From: CAZRUA01 sp964603125
GTDB taxonomy: Bacteria; Bacteroidota; Bacteroidia; B-17B0; Aurantibacillaceae
Direction: 5' to 3'
Length of the DNA stretch: 41,052 nt
Assembly: GCA_964603125.1 (NCBI GenBank)
Contig: CAZRUA010000019.1
Location: 1-41,052 of the forward strand
Each line of letters begins with the position of its first letter. The first letter of the stretch is position 1. This document shows, piece after piece, positions 25,747-33,290 of the stretch. Position numbers and translations under genes: made by a program. Under the pieces are notes generated by a model. That model ran no database searches, was not told where the DNA came from, and was given only the letters and a program-made list of their open reading frames with translations.

Positions 25747-26097
25747 TTATTCATCATTTAAATCATCATCGTCAATATGTAATGTTTTCATTAAACGATG
25801 AACAATTGGCGAAACAAAGATGGCAAAAGTGGTTAAAAAAGCTACACCACTAAACAAAGCATAAAACGAAGAAAAAATCTTAGCCGCATTGGTTGGCATA
25901 ATATTAACTGGTCCCATGCCGGTTAAAATCATTGATGCATTATAAAAACTATCCACAAAATTCAATCCGCCTATAAAGTGATAACCCAACACACCTAAGC
26001 CTAATGAAAAGGCCACTAAAATAAGTGATATTAAAGAGTACTTTAAGAGTCGATTAGCGAATTGTTTGTGAGGTATAAGCTTCCTTTGTTTTTTCAT
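25747..26097 (-). CDS. Small two-TM pore-loop protein (degenerate ion-channel-like)
   Basis: 116 aa. TM1 at residues ~20-43, a putative pore helix at 47-58 (FVDSFYNASMIL), a filter-like turn TGMGPV at 59-64, and TM2 at ~73-99 with a central Gly84 as in K+-channel hinges. A short acidic tail (IDDDDLNDE) follows. The layout matches a KcsA/Ion_trans_2-type TM1-P-TM2 subunit, but the TVGYG selectivity filter is replaced by TGMGP. K+ selectivity should therefore not be assumed. Its start overlaps the stop of the upstream DUF1003 gene by 1 bp, so the two are translationally coupled. The channel assignment is an inference from topology; it could instead be an unrelated small membrane protein. Confidence 0.7.
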   Translation of the reverse strand: MKKQRKLIPHKQFANRLLKYSLISLILVAFSLGLGVLGYHFIGGLNFVDSFYNASMILTGMGPVNIMPTNAAKIFSSFYALFSGVAFLTTFAIFVSPIVHRLMKTLHIDDDDLNDE

Positions 26098-26801
26098 TAA
26101 ATTTTAGTTTTATCCAGCTTACTTAATATATTATTCATCATTTCAATCTGAACCTTTTGCATTTCGAAAAGTTCCTGCTGTTGATGCAATATTAAATGAT
26201 CTATCTTCTCGTGTAATAATCGGATTTCTAATTCTGATTTTAAATTAATCATATAGTCATTTTTAGCTCTTTCTCTGTCCTTTTCTTCTTGCCTATTTTG
26301 GCTCATCATAATAACAGGAGCTTGCAAGGCAGCAATACATGATAAGATTAAATTTAATAAAATAAATGGGTACGGATCGAAGGATTTTGAATTTAAAAAA
26401 ATAACATTCAAACAAATCCAAATAAGAATAAACACACCAAAAGAAATGATAAAGGTCCAGCTACCACCAAAACTAGCTACCTTATCCGCTATTCGCTGTC
26501 CAAACGTATATTGAACTACATCTGTATCTTCTGAATTTTGTGAAATTAGTTTCGCATCTTCGATTGAACTTAAAACGTTTTTCTCAAGTTCAGTAATTTC
26601 GCCAATATCTTTTAAAACACAATTAGAAATATATTTTTGACGGTAATGATTTAACTCACTTATAGCAAGCGATGATTCTTCAGTAAAACCAGGGAAGTCA
26701 GCTTTAATTAAATCAAATATTGATGGTCTTAAGTTTTTACCCAAAACCTTATTAAACTCAGGAAACTCTTTTTTAGAAATATCACTAATAAAATTTTTCA
26801 T
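26097..26801 (-). CDS. DUF1003 family membrane protein
   Basis: 234 aa. The DUF1003 core spans residues ~95-200: FGQRIADKVASFGGSWTFII, FGVFILIWICLNVIF, FDPYPFILLNLILSCIAALQ and APVIMMSQNRQEEKDRERAK, containing two membrane helices with a conserved DPYPF turn. The soluble N-terminal ~90 residues and the C-terminal helix (IRLLHEKIDHLILHQQQELF, coiled-coil-like) face the cytoplasm. The biochemical role of DUF1003 is not established. The 1-bp stop/start overlap with the following pore-loop protein suggests a functional pair. Confidence 0.9.
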   Translation of the reverse strand: MKNFISDISKKEFPEFNKVLGKNLRPSIFDLIKADFPGFTEESSLAISELNHYRQKYISNCVLKDIGEITELEKNVLSSIEDAKLISQNSEDTDVVQYTFGQRIADKVASFGGSWTFIISFGVFILIWICLNVIFLNSKSFDPYPFILLNLILSCIAALQAPVIMMSQNRQEEKDRERAKNDYMINLKSELEIRLLHEKIDHLILHQQQELFEMQKVQIEMMNNILSKLDKTKI

Positions 26802-26835
26802 CTCTCTAAGTAATTACGATTTATTGTTAAACTAT

Positions 26836-27642
26836 TCACACTTTCATTCTCAAACGAATTTGAGTAAATACTTTCTTTGTATATAAAGGGAAATCTCCTT
26901 GCATTATCCAACCATAGTAACCTGGCTCTTTAGCGAAAATTTCTTCAACGGGTTTATCTTTATGCTTACCAAAATTAAAAACCTCTTGTCCCTTGGCATT
27001 AATACCAATTCTTCCAGCAAGGTCGGCATTTTTTTGCCTTGTTGTTAGTTCGCTTAAAACTTTCATATCATTTTTAACAGGAACCAATTTATTCCCCTTT
27101 TCATCCGAAACTTCTTTACCTTCATATCTTTGCAATTGAGCAAGAAAAACTTCATAAGTAGCTTTAGTATCTGCCTCTGCGCTATGAGCATTTTCAATAG
27201 CCTTATCGCAATAAAATTTGTAAGCAGCTCCCAAATTGCGAGGTTCCATGTAATGGAAAATATTTTGCACATCAATTAACTTTCTGCCCTTAATATCAAA
27301 ATCTACATCCGCCCTTAAAAACTCTTCCACCAACATAGGCACATCAAACTTGTTTGAATTATAACCCGCCAAATCACAACCTTCTAAAAACTTTGCCAAC
27401 TGTGGAGCCAATTCTTTAAAAGTAGGTTCGTATGCAACATCAGCATCTCTAATTCCGTGAATTAACGAAACAAATTCAGGAATTGGAATCTCTGGATTAA
27501 CCCGTTTAGTAAGCGTTTCAGTGCTATTATCTAAATTCACTTTATGAATCGAAATTTCAACTATTCTATCACTGCTTATATTTATTCCTGTAGCCTCTAA
27601 ATCAAAAAAAGCAAGGGGTTTAGTAAGATTTAATTTTATCAT
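26836..27642 (-). CDS. DnaQ-like 3'-5' exonuclease with ExoX-type C-terminal domain
   Basis: 268 aa. Residues 8-180 form a DEDDh exonuclease: FFDLEATG (Asp14, Glu16), VSLIHGIRDADV, CDLAGYNSNKFDVPMLVEEF with its Asp, and ENAHSAEADTKATYEV with the His and Asp of motif III. Residues ~215-268 are an ExoX-like C-terminal domain (VFNFGKHKDKPVEEIFAKEP, YYGWIMQGDFPLYTKKVFTQ). By family it removes nucleotides from 3' ends of DNA (or RNA) in repair or replication. It lies 30 bp after ispH and 34 bp before the DUF1003 gene, all on one strand. Confidence 0.92.
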   Translation of the reverse strand: MIKLNLTKPLAFFDLEATGINISSDRIVEISIHKVNLDNSTETLTKRVNPEIPIPEFVSLIHGIRDADVAYEPTFKELAPQLAKFLEGCDLAGYNSNKFDVPMLVEEFLRADVDFDIKGRKLIDVQNIFHYMEPRNLGAAYKFYCDKAIENAHSAEADTKATYEVFLAQLQRYEGKEVSDEKGNKLVPVKNDMKVLSELTTRQKNADLAGRIGINAKGQEVFNFGKHKDKPVEEIFAKEPGYYGWIMQGDFPLYTKKVFTQIRLRMKV

Positions 27643-27672
27643 TTGAATGAAATAGATTAATTAAAGGAAATA

Positions 27673-28902
27673 TTAGACTGTGATATTACTTTCATGCGCT
27701 GAATCAACATGATACATAGAAGCCAAACGATGTATTACTCTGTCTACAATCGCATCAGGACAGCTAGCTCCGCTGGTAATAATTATTTTAGGACTTTCAA
27801 CTTTAGGTAAGAAATTTTGTGTTTTAGTAAGTTTATGCTCAGCGTAAATAAAATGTTGAATTTCACTTTCACTTAAAATTTCATTTTCTGATTCAATAAA
27901 ATAAGTAGGATATTTTCGCTCTAACAATTCAACTAAGTGCGATGTATTTGAGCTATTATATCCACCAACAACAATAGCAATATCAGCATCTGATTCCAAT
28001 AAACCGTAAGTAGCATCTTGGTTTTCATTTGTTGCGTAACACAGAGTATCACGTGTATCTGCAAAATGATTTTTAAGCTCTGCTTCCCCAAATTTATTCA
28101 GCATTAGTGTTTTAAAATAATCAGCAATCTCTTGCGTTTCGGTAGCTAACATTGTAGTTTGATTAATCACCCCTACTCTATTCAGATGTTCTTTTACACT
28201 AAACCCTTGTGAGAACTTTCCTTCAAAATCGCTTTCAAAATCCGATTGAAGTTTATCATTCAAAATATATTCGCCAAGTTTTTTTGCCTCGGCTAAATCC
28301 TTAACTACAATTGCTTGATTGTGAGTGGCACTGCGAGAAAAAGTTGCTCTAGTCTCTTCATGTTTATTTTTACCATGAATAATAATTGTGTAATCTTCCT
28401 TACCAATTTGCTCACTCTTTTTCCAAACCCGCTCAACAAAAGGACAAGTGGTATTGTACTTTTGAATTTCGATGCCGCGACTTTTTAATTCACTCTCAAT
28501 TTGCAAAGAAGTTCCAAATGCTGGAATGATAACAATATCATCATTTTTTAAATCATCAAAAGAAATAATTTGCTTCCCATTTGTATCTTGCAGAAATTGA
28601 ACTCCAGCATCTGTTAAATCTTTATTAACAGCTGGGTTATGAATCATTTGACTGATTAAAAAAATTCGTTTGCCTGGATTTTCAGAAACGGCTTTGAAAG
28701 AAATTTCTACAGCATTTTCAACACCGTAACAAAAACCAAAATGACGAGCGATTAAAAAACTAAGATTTGCTCCTGACTGCAAATTAAATTGCAACTGCGT
28801 TGGTCGTAAATCTTTTTTACGTGGATCTTGTGTTTTTCGAAACGCCTTTATTTTTGATATGATTGGGCTACGATAGAATTCAGGAATTTCGAATGTTTTC
28901 AT
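27673..28902 (-). CDS. ispH: 4-hydroxy-3-methylbut-2-enyl diphosphate reductase IspH, long form
   Basis: 409 aa, against ~300 for the enterobacterial enzyme. IspH carries out the last step of the MEP pathway, reducing HMBPP to IPP and DMAPP with a [4Fe-4S] cluster. Cluster Cys are C58 (RHFGFCYGVENAV), C153 (YNTTCPFVERVW) and C288 (DTLCYATNENQDA). The sequence HGKNKHEETRAT, GVINQTTMLATETQEI and VVGGYNSSNTSHLVEL, together with the ~45-residue N-terminal extension, follow the pattern of the cyanobacterial and plant type rather than the E. coli type. The late motif SGASCPDA carries an extra Cys (C381), where the E. coli enzyme has SGASAPD and the cyanobacterial type SGASTPD. It is preceded by lpdA (84-bp gap with a hairpin) and followed by the exonuclease gene. 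Confidence 0.95.
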   Translation of the reverse strand: MKTFEIPEFYRSPIISKIKAFRKTQDPRKKDLRPTQLQFNLQSGANLSFLIARHFGFCYGVENAVEISFKAVSENPGKRIFLISQMIHNPAVNKDLTDAGVQFLQDTNGKQIISFDDLKNDDIVIIPAFGTSLQIESELKSRGIEIQKYNTTCPFVERVWKKSEQIGKEDYTIIIHGKNKHEETRATFSRSATHNQAIVVKDLAEAKKLGEYILNDKLQSDFESDFEGKFSQGFSVKEHLNRVGVINQTTMLATETQEIADYFKTLMLNKFGEAELKNHFADTRDTLCYATNENQDATYGLLESDADIAIVVGGYNSSNTSHLVELLERKYPTYFIESENEILSESEIQHFIYAEHKLTKTQNFLPKVESPKIIITSGASCPDAIVDRVIHRLASMYHVDSAHESNITV

Positions 28903-28932
28903 TACTAATATTTACTACTATCGTTATAAAAT

Positions 28933-28976
28933 TTGTTCGAGTTTGTTAATATAAAAATCATTACAAACTCGAACAA
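28933..28976 (-). terminator. 14-bp hairpin between lpdA and ispH
   Basis: TTGTTCGAGTTTGT (28933-28946) and its exact reverse complement ACAAACTCGAACAA (28963-28976) are separated by 16 nt. Read on the minus strand it lies 10 bp after the lpdA stop and is followed by ATTTTATA, so it could be a terminator or a partial one (attenuator) upstream of ispH. Confidence 0.55.
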
Positions 28977-28986
28977 TATTAATTAT

Positions 28987-30393
28987 TTAAATATGCAAAG
29001 CACGTTTTGCTGTTGCGTCTAAACAAGCTTCTTTAAAGCTTTCTGTAAATGTTGGGTGAGCATGACTCATACGTGAGATATCTTCAGCACTAGCTCGGTA
29101 TTCCATCGCTACAACTGCCTCTGCAATCATATCTGCAGTGCGCGGCCCAATCATATGTACACCTAAAATTTCATCCGTATCAGCATCGCTTAATACTTTT
29201 ACAAAACCATCCGTATCCATACTTGCGCGCGCTCTTCCACTTGCTTTAAAAGGGAAATTACCTACTTTGTATTTTTTATTTTGCTCCTTTAATTGCTCTT
29301 CGGTATAACCAACCGCTGCAACTTCTGGCCATGTGTAAACAACACCTGGAATTAAATTATAATTGATATGTGGTTTTTGTCCAGCCATTGTTTCAGCAAC
29401 AAAAACACCTTCTTCTTCCGCTTTGTGGGCTAACATTGCCCCTTGGATTACATCTCCAATAGCATAAATACCCGGCACATTAGTTTGTAAATGCGCATCA
29501 ACTTCCACTCTTCCTCTAGCGTCCAATTTAACACCAATGTTTTCTAAACCTAAATTCTCAGTATATGGTTTACGACCAACTGCAACCAAACAATAATCGC
29601 CCTTTAGTTCAATTTTTTCTCCTTTTTCATTTTCAGCAGTTACAATTGCCTCTTTACCTTTGGCGCTTGCGCTTGTTACTTTATGTTTAAAATAATATTC
29701 AAAGCCCAAATTCTTTTTTAACACACGTTGAAGTTCTTTACTCAAAGCGCCATCCATACCAGGAATTAATCTATCCATAAACTCAACTACAGATATTTTT
29801 GAACCCAAACGAGCGTAAACACTTCCAAGTTCTAAACCAATTACACCACCACCAATAATTATTAAGTGCTTAGGAATCTCGGTTAATTCAAGAGCCTCAG
29901 TTGAAGTGATAACACGCTTTTTATCAACATTCATTCCTGGGAAAGCAACTGGCTTTGACCCAGTAGCAATGATTGATTTTACAGTCTCAATTTCTTCTTT
30001 AGTACCATCAGCTTTTGCAATTGAAATGACATTATTTTTAACATAAGAACCATGACCAGTATAAACAGTGATTTTATTTTTCTTCATTAAAAAGTTAATA
30101 CCATCGCATGTCATTTTCACAACCTCGCCCTTACGTTTTATCATTTGAGCTAAATTGGCTTTTAAACCTTTTACTTCAATTCCATGTTCAGCAAAAGTAT
30201 GTTGTGCATTAAAATAATGCTCAGACGAATCTAATAAAGCCTTTGAAGGAATACAGCCCACATTTAAACAAGTACCACCAAGAGTTGGATATTTCTCTAT
30301 CAAAGCTGTTTTCATTCCTAATTGCGCGCAACGAATTGCAGCAACATAACCTCCAGGGCCTGAACCGATTACGGTTACATCAAATTTTTCCAT
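28987..30393 (-). CDS. lpdA: Dihydrolipoyl dehydrogenase
   Basis: 468 aa flavoprotein (E3) of 2-oxoacid dehydrogenase complexes, which reoxidises dihydrolipoamide with NAD+. FAD-binding GSGPGGYVAAIR at residues 10-21; redox disulphide GGTCLNVGCIPSK with Cys42 and Cys47; NAD-binding IIGGGVIGLELGSVYARLG; second FAD motif GIYAIGDVIQGAMLAHKAEE; and catalytic HAHPTFTE (His-Glu pair) near the C-terminus. The length is normal. The E1 and E2 subunits are not in the window, so the gene is unlinked to its complex here, which is common in Bacteroidota. It is the first gene of the minus-strand group running to 25747. Confidence 0.97.
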   Translation of the reverse strand: MEKFDVTVIGSGPGGYVAAIRCAQLGMKTALIEKYPTLGGTCLNVGCIPSKALLDSSEHYFNAQHTFAEHGIEVKGLKANLAQMIKRKGEVVKMTCDGINFLMKKNKITVYTGHGSYVKNNVISIAKADGTKEEIETVKSIIATGSKPVAFPGMNVDKKRVITSTEALELTEIPKHLIIIGGGVIGLELGSVYARLGSKISVVEFMDRLIPGMDGALSKELQRVLKKNLGFEYYFKHKVTSASAKGKEAIVTAENEKGEKIELKGDYCLVAVGRKPYTENLGLENIGVKLDARGRVEVDAHLQTNVPGIYAIGDVIQGAMLAHKAEEEGVFVAETMAGQKPHINYNLIPGVVYTWPEVAAVGYTEEQLKEQNKKYKVGNFPFKASGRARASMDTDGFVKVLSDADTDEILGVHMIGPRTADMIAEAVVAMEYRASAEDISRMSHAHPTFTESFKEACLDATAKRALHI

Positions 30394-30502
30394 AGTATAT
30401 TTAGTTTAAAATCTGTTTACCACAGATATGATTCAAAAAAAATTAGAGTATAAAATTAAGGTTTTTGAGGGAATAATGATAGTAAAAAAGCAATAAAAAC
30501 TA

Positions 30503-31165
30503 TTAAAACTCGCTGATACTATTCAACAGTGCTTTGTTTTCACTAATCCACAATAACAAACTATTGTTGCGGGGTGGCAAGAGCAGTTTTTGACAAATTT
30601 TCGAACGATAATTTTCAATGGTTTTTTCCGACAAAAAAAGCACCTCAGCAATTTCCTTAGTTGTTTTATTTTGACTTACCAACTTTAAAGTCTTTAATTC
30701 GGCCTGACTTAATCCTTTTAAAAGCTCATGAATTTCAAACTTTTTCAAATCCTCTTTCCCAAGATCTGTAGCCTCGTTGCTTAATTCGTTTCCAATATAC
30801 TTTTTATTAAGCTTAACCTCTTCAATACATTGCAAAATTTCATTCCCTGCATCGTCCTTTAGCAAATATCCGTATGCTCCCACATTAAATGCTTTTTTAA
30901 CCATTTCCGAATCGCGATACATTGTTAGGATAATAATTTTTGTTGGCAATTTTTCATTCTTCACCATTTCACACACTTCCAATCCATTGAAAAAAGGCAT
31001 GTTTATATCTAAGATTGCAATTGGTGGTTTCTCTGCTCTAATCATTTCGATTGCTTCCTTGCCATTACTGCATTCATTAATGAGCGCGTTGTTATTAGCA
31101 TTTAAAAGAATATCCTTTAAACCCTTCCTAAAAATTGGATGATCATCTGCAATTAATAATTTCAT
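30503..31165 (-). CDS. NarL/LuxR-type response regulator
   Basis: 220 aa. The receiver domain (residues 1-~120) has acidic residues near the N-terminus (IADDHPIFRKGLKDIL), phospho-acceptor Asp53 (AILDINMPFFNGLE), the Thr of IILTMYRD and the Lys of YLLKDDAG. The C-terminal LuxR-type HTH (residues ~150-215) reads ELKTLKLVSQNKTTKEIAEV and LFLSEKTIENYRSKICQKL. Such regulators bind promoter DNA when phosphorylated. The gene overlaps the upstream histidine kinase by 4 bp, so the two form a translationally coupled two-component pair. The regulated genes are not known. Confidence 0.95.
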   Translation of the reverse strand: MKLLIADDHPIFRKGLKDILLNANNNALINECSNGKEAIEMIRAEKPPIAILDINMPFFNGLEVCEMVKNEKLPTKIIILTMYRDSEMVKKAFNVGAYGYLLKDDAGNEILQCIEEVKLNKKYIGNELSNEATDLGKEDLKKFEIHELLKGLSQAELKTLKLVSQNKTTKEIAEVLFLSEKTIENYRSKICQKLLLPPRNNSLLLWISENKALLNSISEF

Positions 31166-33138
31166 TTATTGGGACTAAATTTAATTATTAATTTAAAACC
31201 TTTGCCATTTTTCTCGTCTTGAATTTCGATTGTACCGTTTAAAATTTTAGCTCTTTCGCGCAATGAGCGCAAACCAATGCCATTAGATAATTCGTTATTT
31301 TCAATACCTTTTCCATTATCCTGATACAACAACTCGTAATCATTATTGTTTTCAGAAACATTTATTTTGAGACCAGTAGCTTCGGCATGTTTTATTGTGT
31401 TGTTAGTGCACTCTTGAATTATTCGGAAAATGTGGGTTTTCTGTTCGAGTGTTAAAGTTTCAATCTTTTCTGTTATCTCGAAGCTACAAACTAAAGAGGA
31501 TGATTTCTGTACGTTTTCCATCATTAAAGCAATGGATCTGATTAATCCTATCTTTTCAATATTAGAAGGAAATAATCTTTTAGAAATTTCACGTGTTTGT
31601 TCAATCACCTTACTTAGCTCTAACTCTACATCACCCAATTGAGATGAACTTTGTTGCTGCTTGCTTATTTTTGATTTTATGATTGATAATGATTGCCCAA
31701 TATCATCATGCAAATCAATAGCAATCATTTTCCTCTCTTCCTCAATGCTTTCGAGTAATTCCATGCTAAATGCCTGCTGTCTCTCGCGCAGCTTTCTTAC
31801 ATAACGATTGTTTAAAATCATTACTAAAAAAACAATTACCAAAATACCTGCAGCAATTGAAACCCATTTTAACAAACGCTCTTGCTCATTGCTTTTTTGT
31901 AAGATAACAGATTTTGATTTTTCTCTCTCCAATTCCACTTCTTTTCTTTGTAAATCAAAACTATTTTGAAAATCAGTAACAACCTTACTATTGACTTCAT
32001 TCTTCAAACTATCATTTATTTTTGAATAGGCTAAATACTCTTTTAAAGCTAAATCAGGCTTTTTTTGAGCATCGTATATTCTGTAACTAAGCAAATGACA
32101 GGCTGCCACATCCGATCTTGAACTTGCTTGATTAGCTATTTCTATAGCTTTATTTAATGATTTTTGGGCCTCGTTAAAATTACCATTATCAATAAATATT
32201 GTTGCTTTGCTTAAAAAAGCTTTCGTTAGAGGTCCTTCAAATTTATGAAACTTTAATATTTCAATTGCCGAGTCGATATACTGAACAGCCACATCTATTA
32301 ACTTAGCATTACTAAAAGAAGTACTTAAATTAATATAATTGCTCGCTAGTTCCTGTGGTAAATTATTCTCTTTAGAATAAGTAATAACCTTAGAGAATAA
32401 TTTCAGCGCTTGTTCTGGATTATTTTCCTCCACCTTTATCATACAAATATTCATCTGTATATGACTGCTCAATCGTTTATTTTTCTCTTGGTTAGCAATT
32501 TTTAATCCTTCTTCAAAATCTATTAAAGCCTCTTTGTTTTGTCCGTTAGACCACTTAATTAAACCTAAATTATTGCGAAAAACTGCTTTGTAATAATTAT
32601 AATTATTCAACTCTGCCAAGGATAAACCCTCTAAATACAATTTTAAAGCGCCCTTCGCATCACTTTTATCTTCGCAAATAATACCTACTAAATTTAACAA
32701 CTCCGCTGTATTCTCGTAATCCTTTTTAACTTTGGCTTCCTTTAACAAATCCCTTAAATCATCTTCAGCAGAAAAGGAATATCCAGTTTCATAACTTAAG
32801 AAAGCAAGTCGAATTCGTGCCAAAAGTTCCATGCTTGGATTCTTATACTTGATAGCTTCGTTTAATGACTGGTTATAGTATGCTTTCGCTTTATCAAACT
32901 TACGGATATAAAAAAAATGATTCCCGTATAATAAATGCACCTCAGCTATTACTGATATATTATCGTTTTTCTTTACATATTCAATCAATTGTTCTCCTCT
33001 GGAAAATAGCTTAGCCGAATCTGTATAGGAGGCATTCCGTATTAATTCAATTTCTTGTTTAATTGAATTTATTCCCTGAGCATGAGAATAACCGCATAGC
33101 AAAACAAATAGTATATATAGATGTTTAAACCACTTCAT
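31162..33138 (-). CDS. TPR-containing sensor histidine kinase (HisKA_3/HPK7 type)
   Basis: 658 aa from the ATG at 33138, chosen because it gives a proper signal peptide (MKWFKHLYILFVLLCGYSHA); the frame also extends to 33207. Residues ~35-370 are TPR-like helical repeats (FDKAKAYYNQSLNEAIKYKN, KGALKLYLEGLSLAELNNYN, GNFNEAQKSLNKAIEIANQA) predicted to be periplasmic. One TM at ~420-445 (WVSIAAGILVIVFLVMIL) leads to a HisKA_3 dimerisation domain with phospho-accepting His477 (IAIDLHDDIGQSLSIIKSKI) and a HATPase_c domain (ECTNNTIKHA, NGIGLRSLRERAKIL). It is paired by 4-bp overlap with the NarL-type regulator and lies divergent from the giant repeat protein at 33291. The signal is unknown. Confidence 0.93.
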   Translation of the reverse strand: MKWFKHLYILFVLLCGYSHAQGINSIKQEIELIRNASYTDSAKLFSRGEQLIEYVKKNDNISVIAEVHLLYGNHFFYIRKFDKAKAYYNQSLNEAIKYKNPSMELLARIRLAFLSYETGYSFSAEDDLRDLLKEAKVKKDYENTAELLNLVGIICEDKSDAKGALKLYLEGLSLAELNNYNYYKAVFRNNLGLIKWSNGQNKEALIDFEEGLKIANQEKNKRLSSHIQMNICMIKVEENNPEQALKLFSKVITYSKENNLPQELASNYINLSTSFSNAKLIDVAVQYIDSAIEILKFHKFEGPLTKAFLSKATIFIDNGNFNEAQKSLNKAIEIANQASSRSDVAACHLLSYRIYDAQKKPDLALKEYLAYSKINDSLKNEVNSKVVTDFQNSFDLQRKEVELEREKSKSVILQKSNEQERLLKWVSIAAGILVIVFLVMILNNRYVRKLRERQQAFSMELLESIEEERKMIAIDLHDDIGQSLSIIKSKISKQQQSSSQLGDVELELSKVIEQTREISKRLFPSNIEKIGLIRSIALMMENVQKSSSLVCSFEITEKIETLTLEQKTHIFRIIQECTNNTIKHAEATGLKINVSENNNDYELLYQDNGKGIENNELSNGIGLRSLRERAKILNGTIEIQDEKNGKGFKLIIKFSPNK

Positions 33139-33240
33139 AAAAGGTATACTTAAAACTAAAGGTAATACAAAAGAATGAAAATAATGCAAATGGATAAATA
33201 AAAGCATAAAATTAAATATCTAAATGAGGGGGCAGCACCC

Positions 33241-33271
33241 TTGTCGTTAAAAATTGCTTAGTCTAATATTG
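33241..33271 (+). promoter_or_regulatory. Candidate promoter of the giant T9SS gene
   Basis: TTG (33241-33243), 20-nt spacer, then TAATATTG (33264-33271; one mismatch to TAnnTTTG), 20 bp before the ATG at 33291. A short G+C-rich patch, GAGGGGGCAGCACCC at 33226-33240, lies just upstream in otherwise AT-rich DNA. Confidence 0.35.
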
Positions 33272-33290
33272 TAACTCTAAAAAGCTTACA

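Noticed and set aside
33139..33207. Upstream start for the histidine kinase at 33207
   Set aside because: It would bury the well-formed signal peptide (MKWFKHLYILFVLLCGYSHA) behind 23 unlikely residues.
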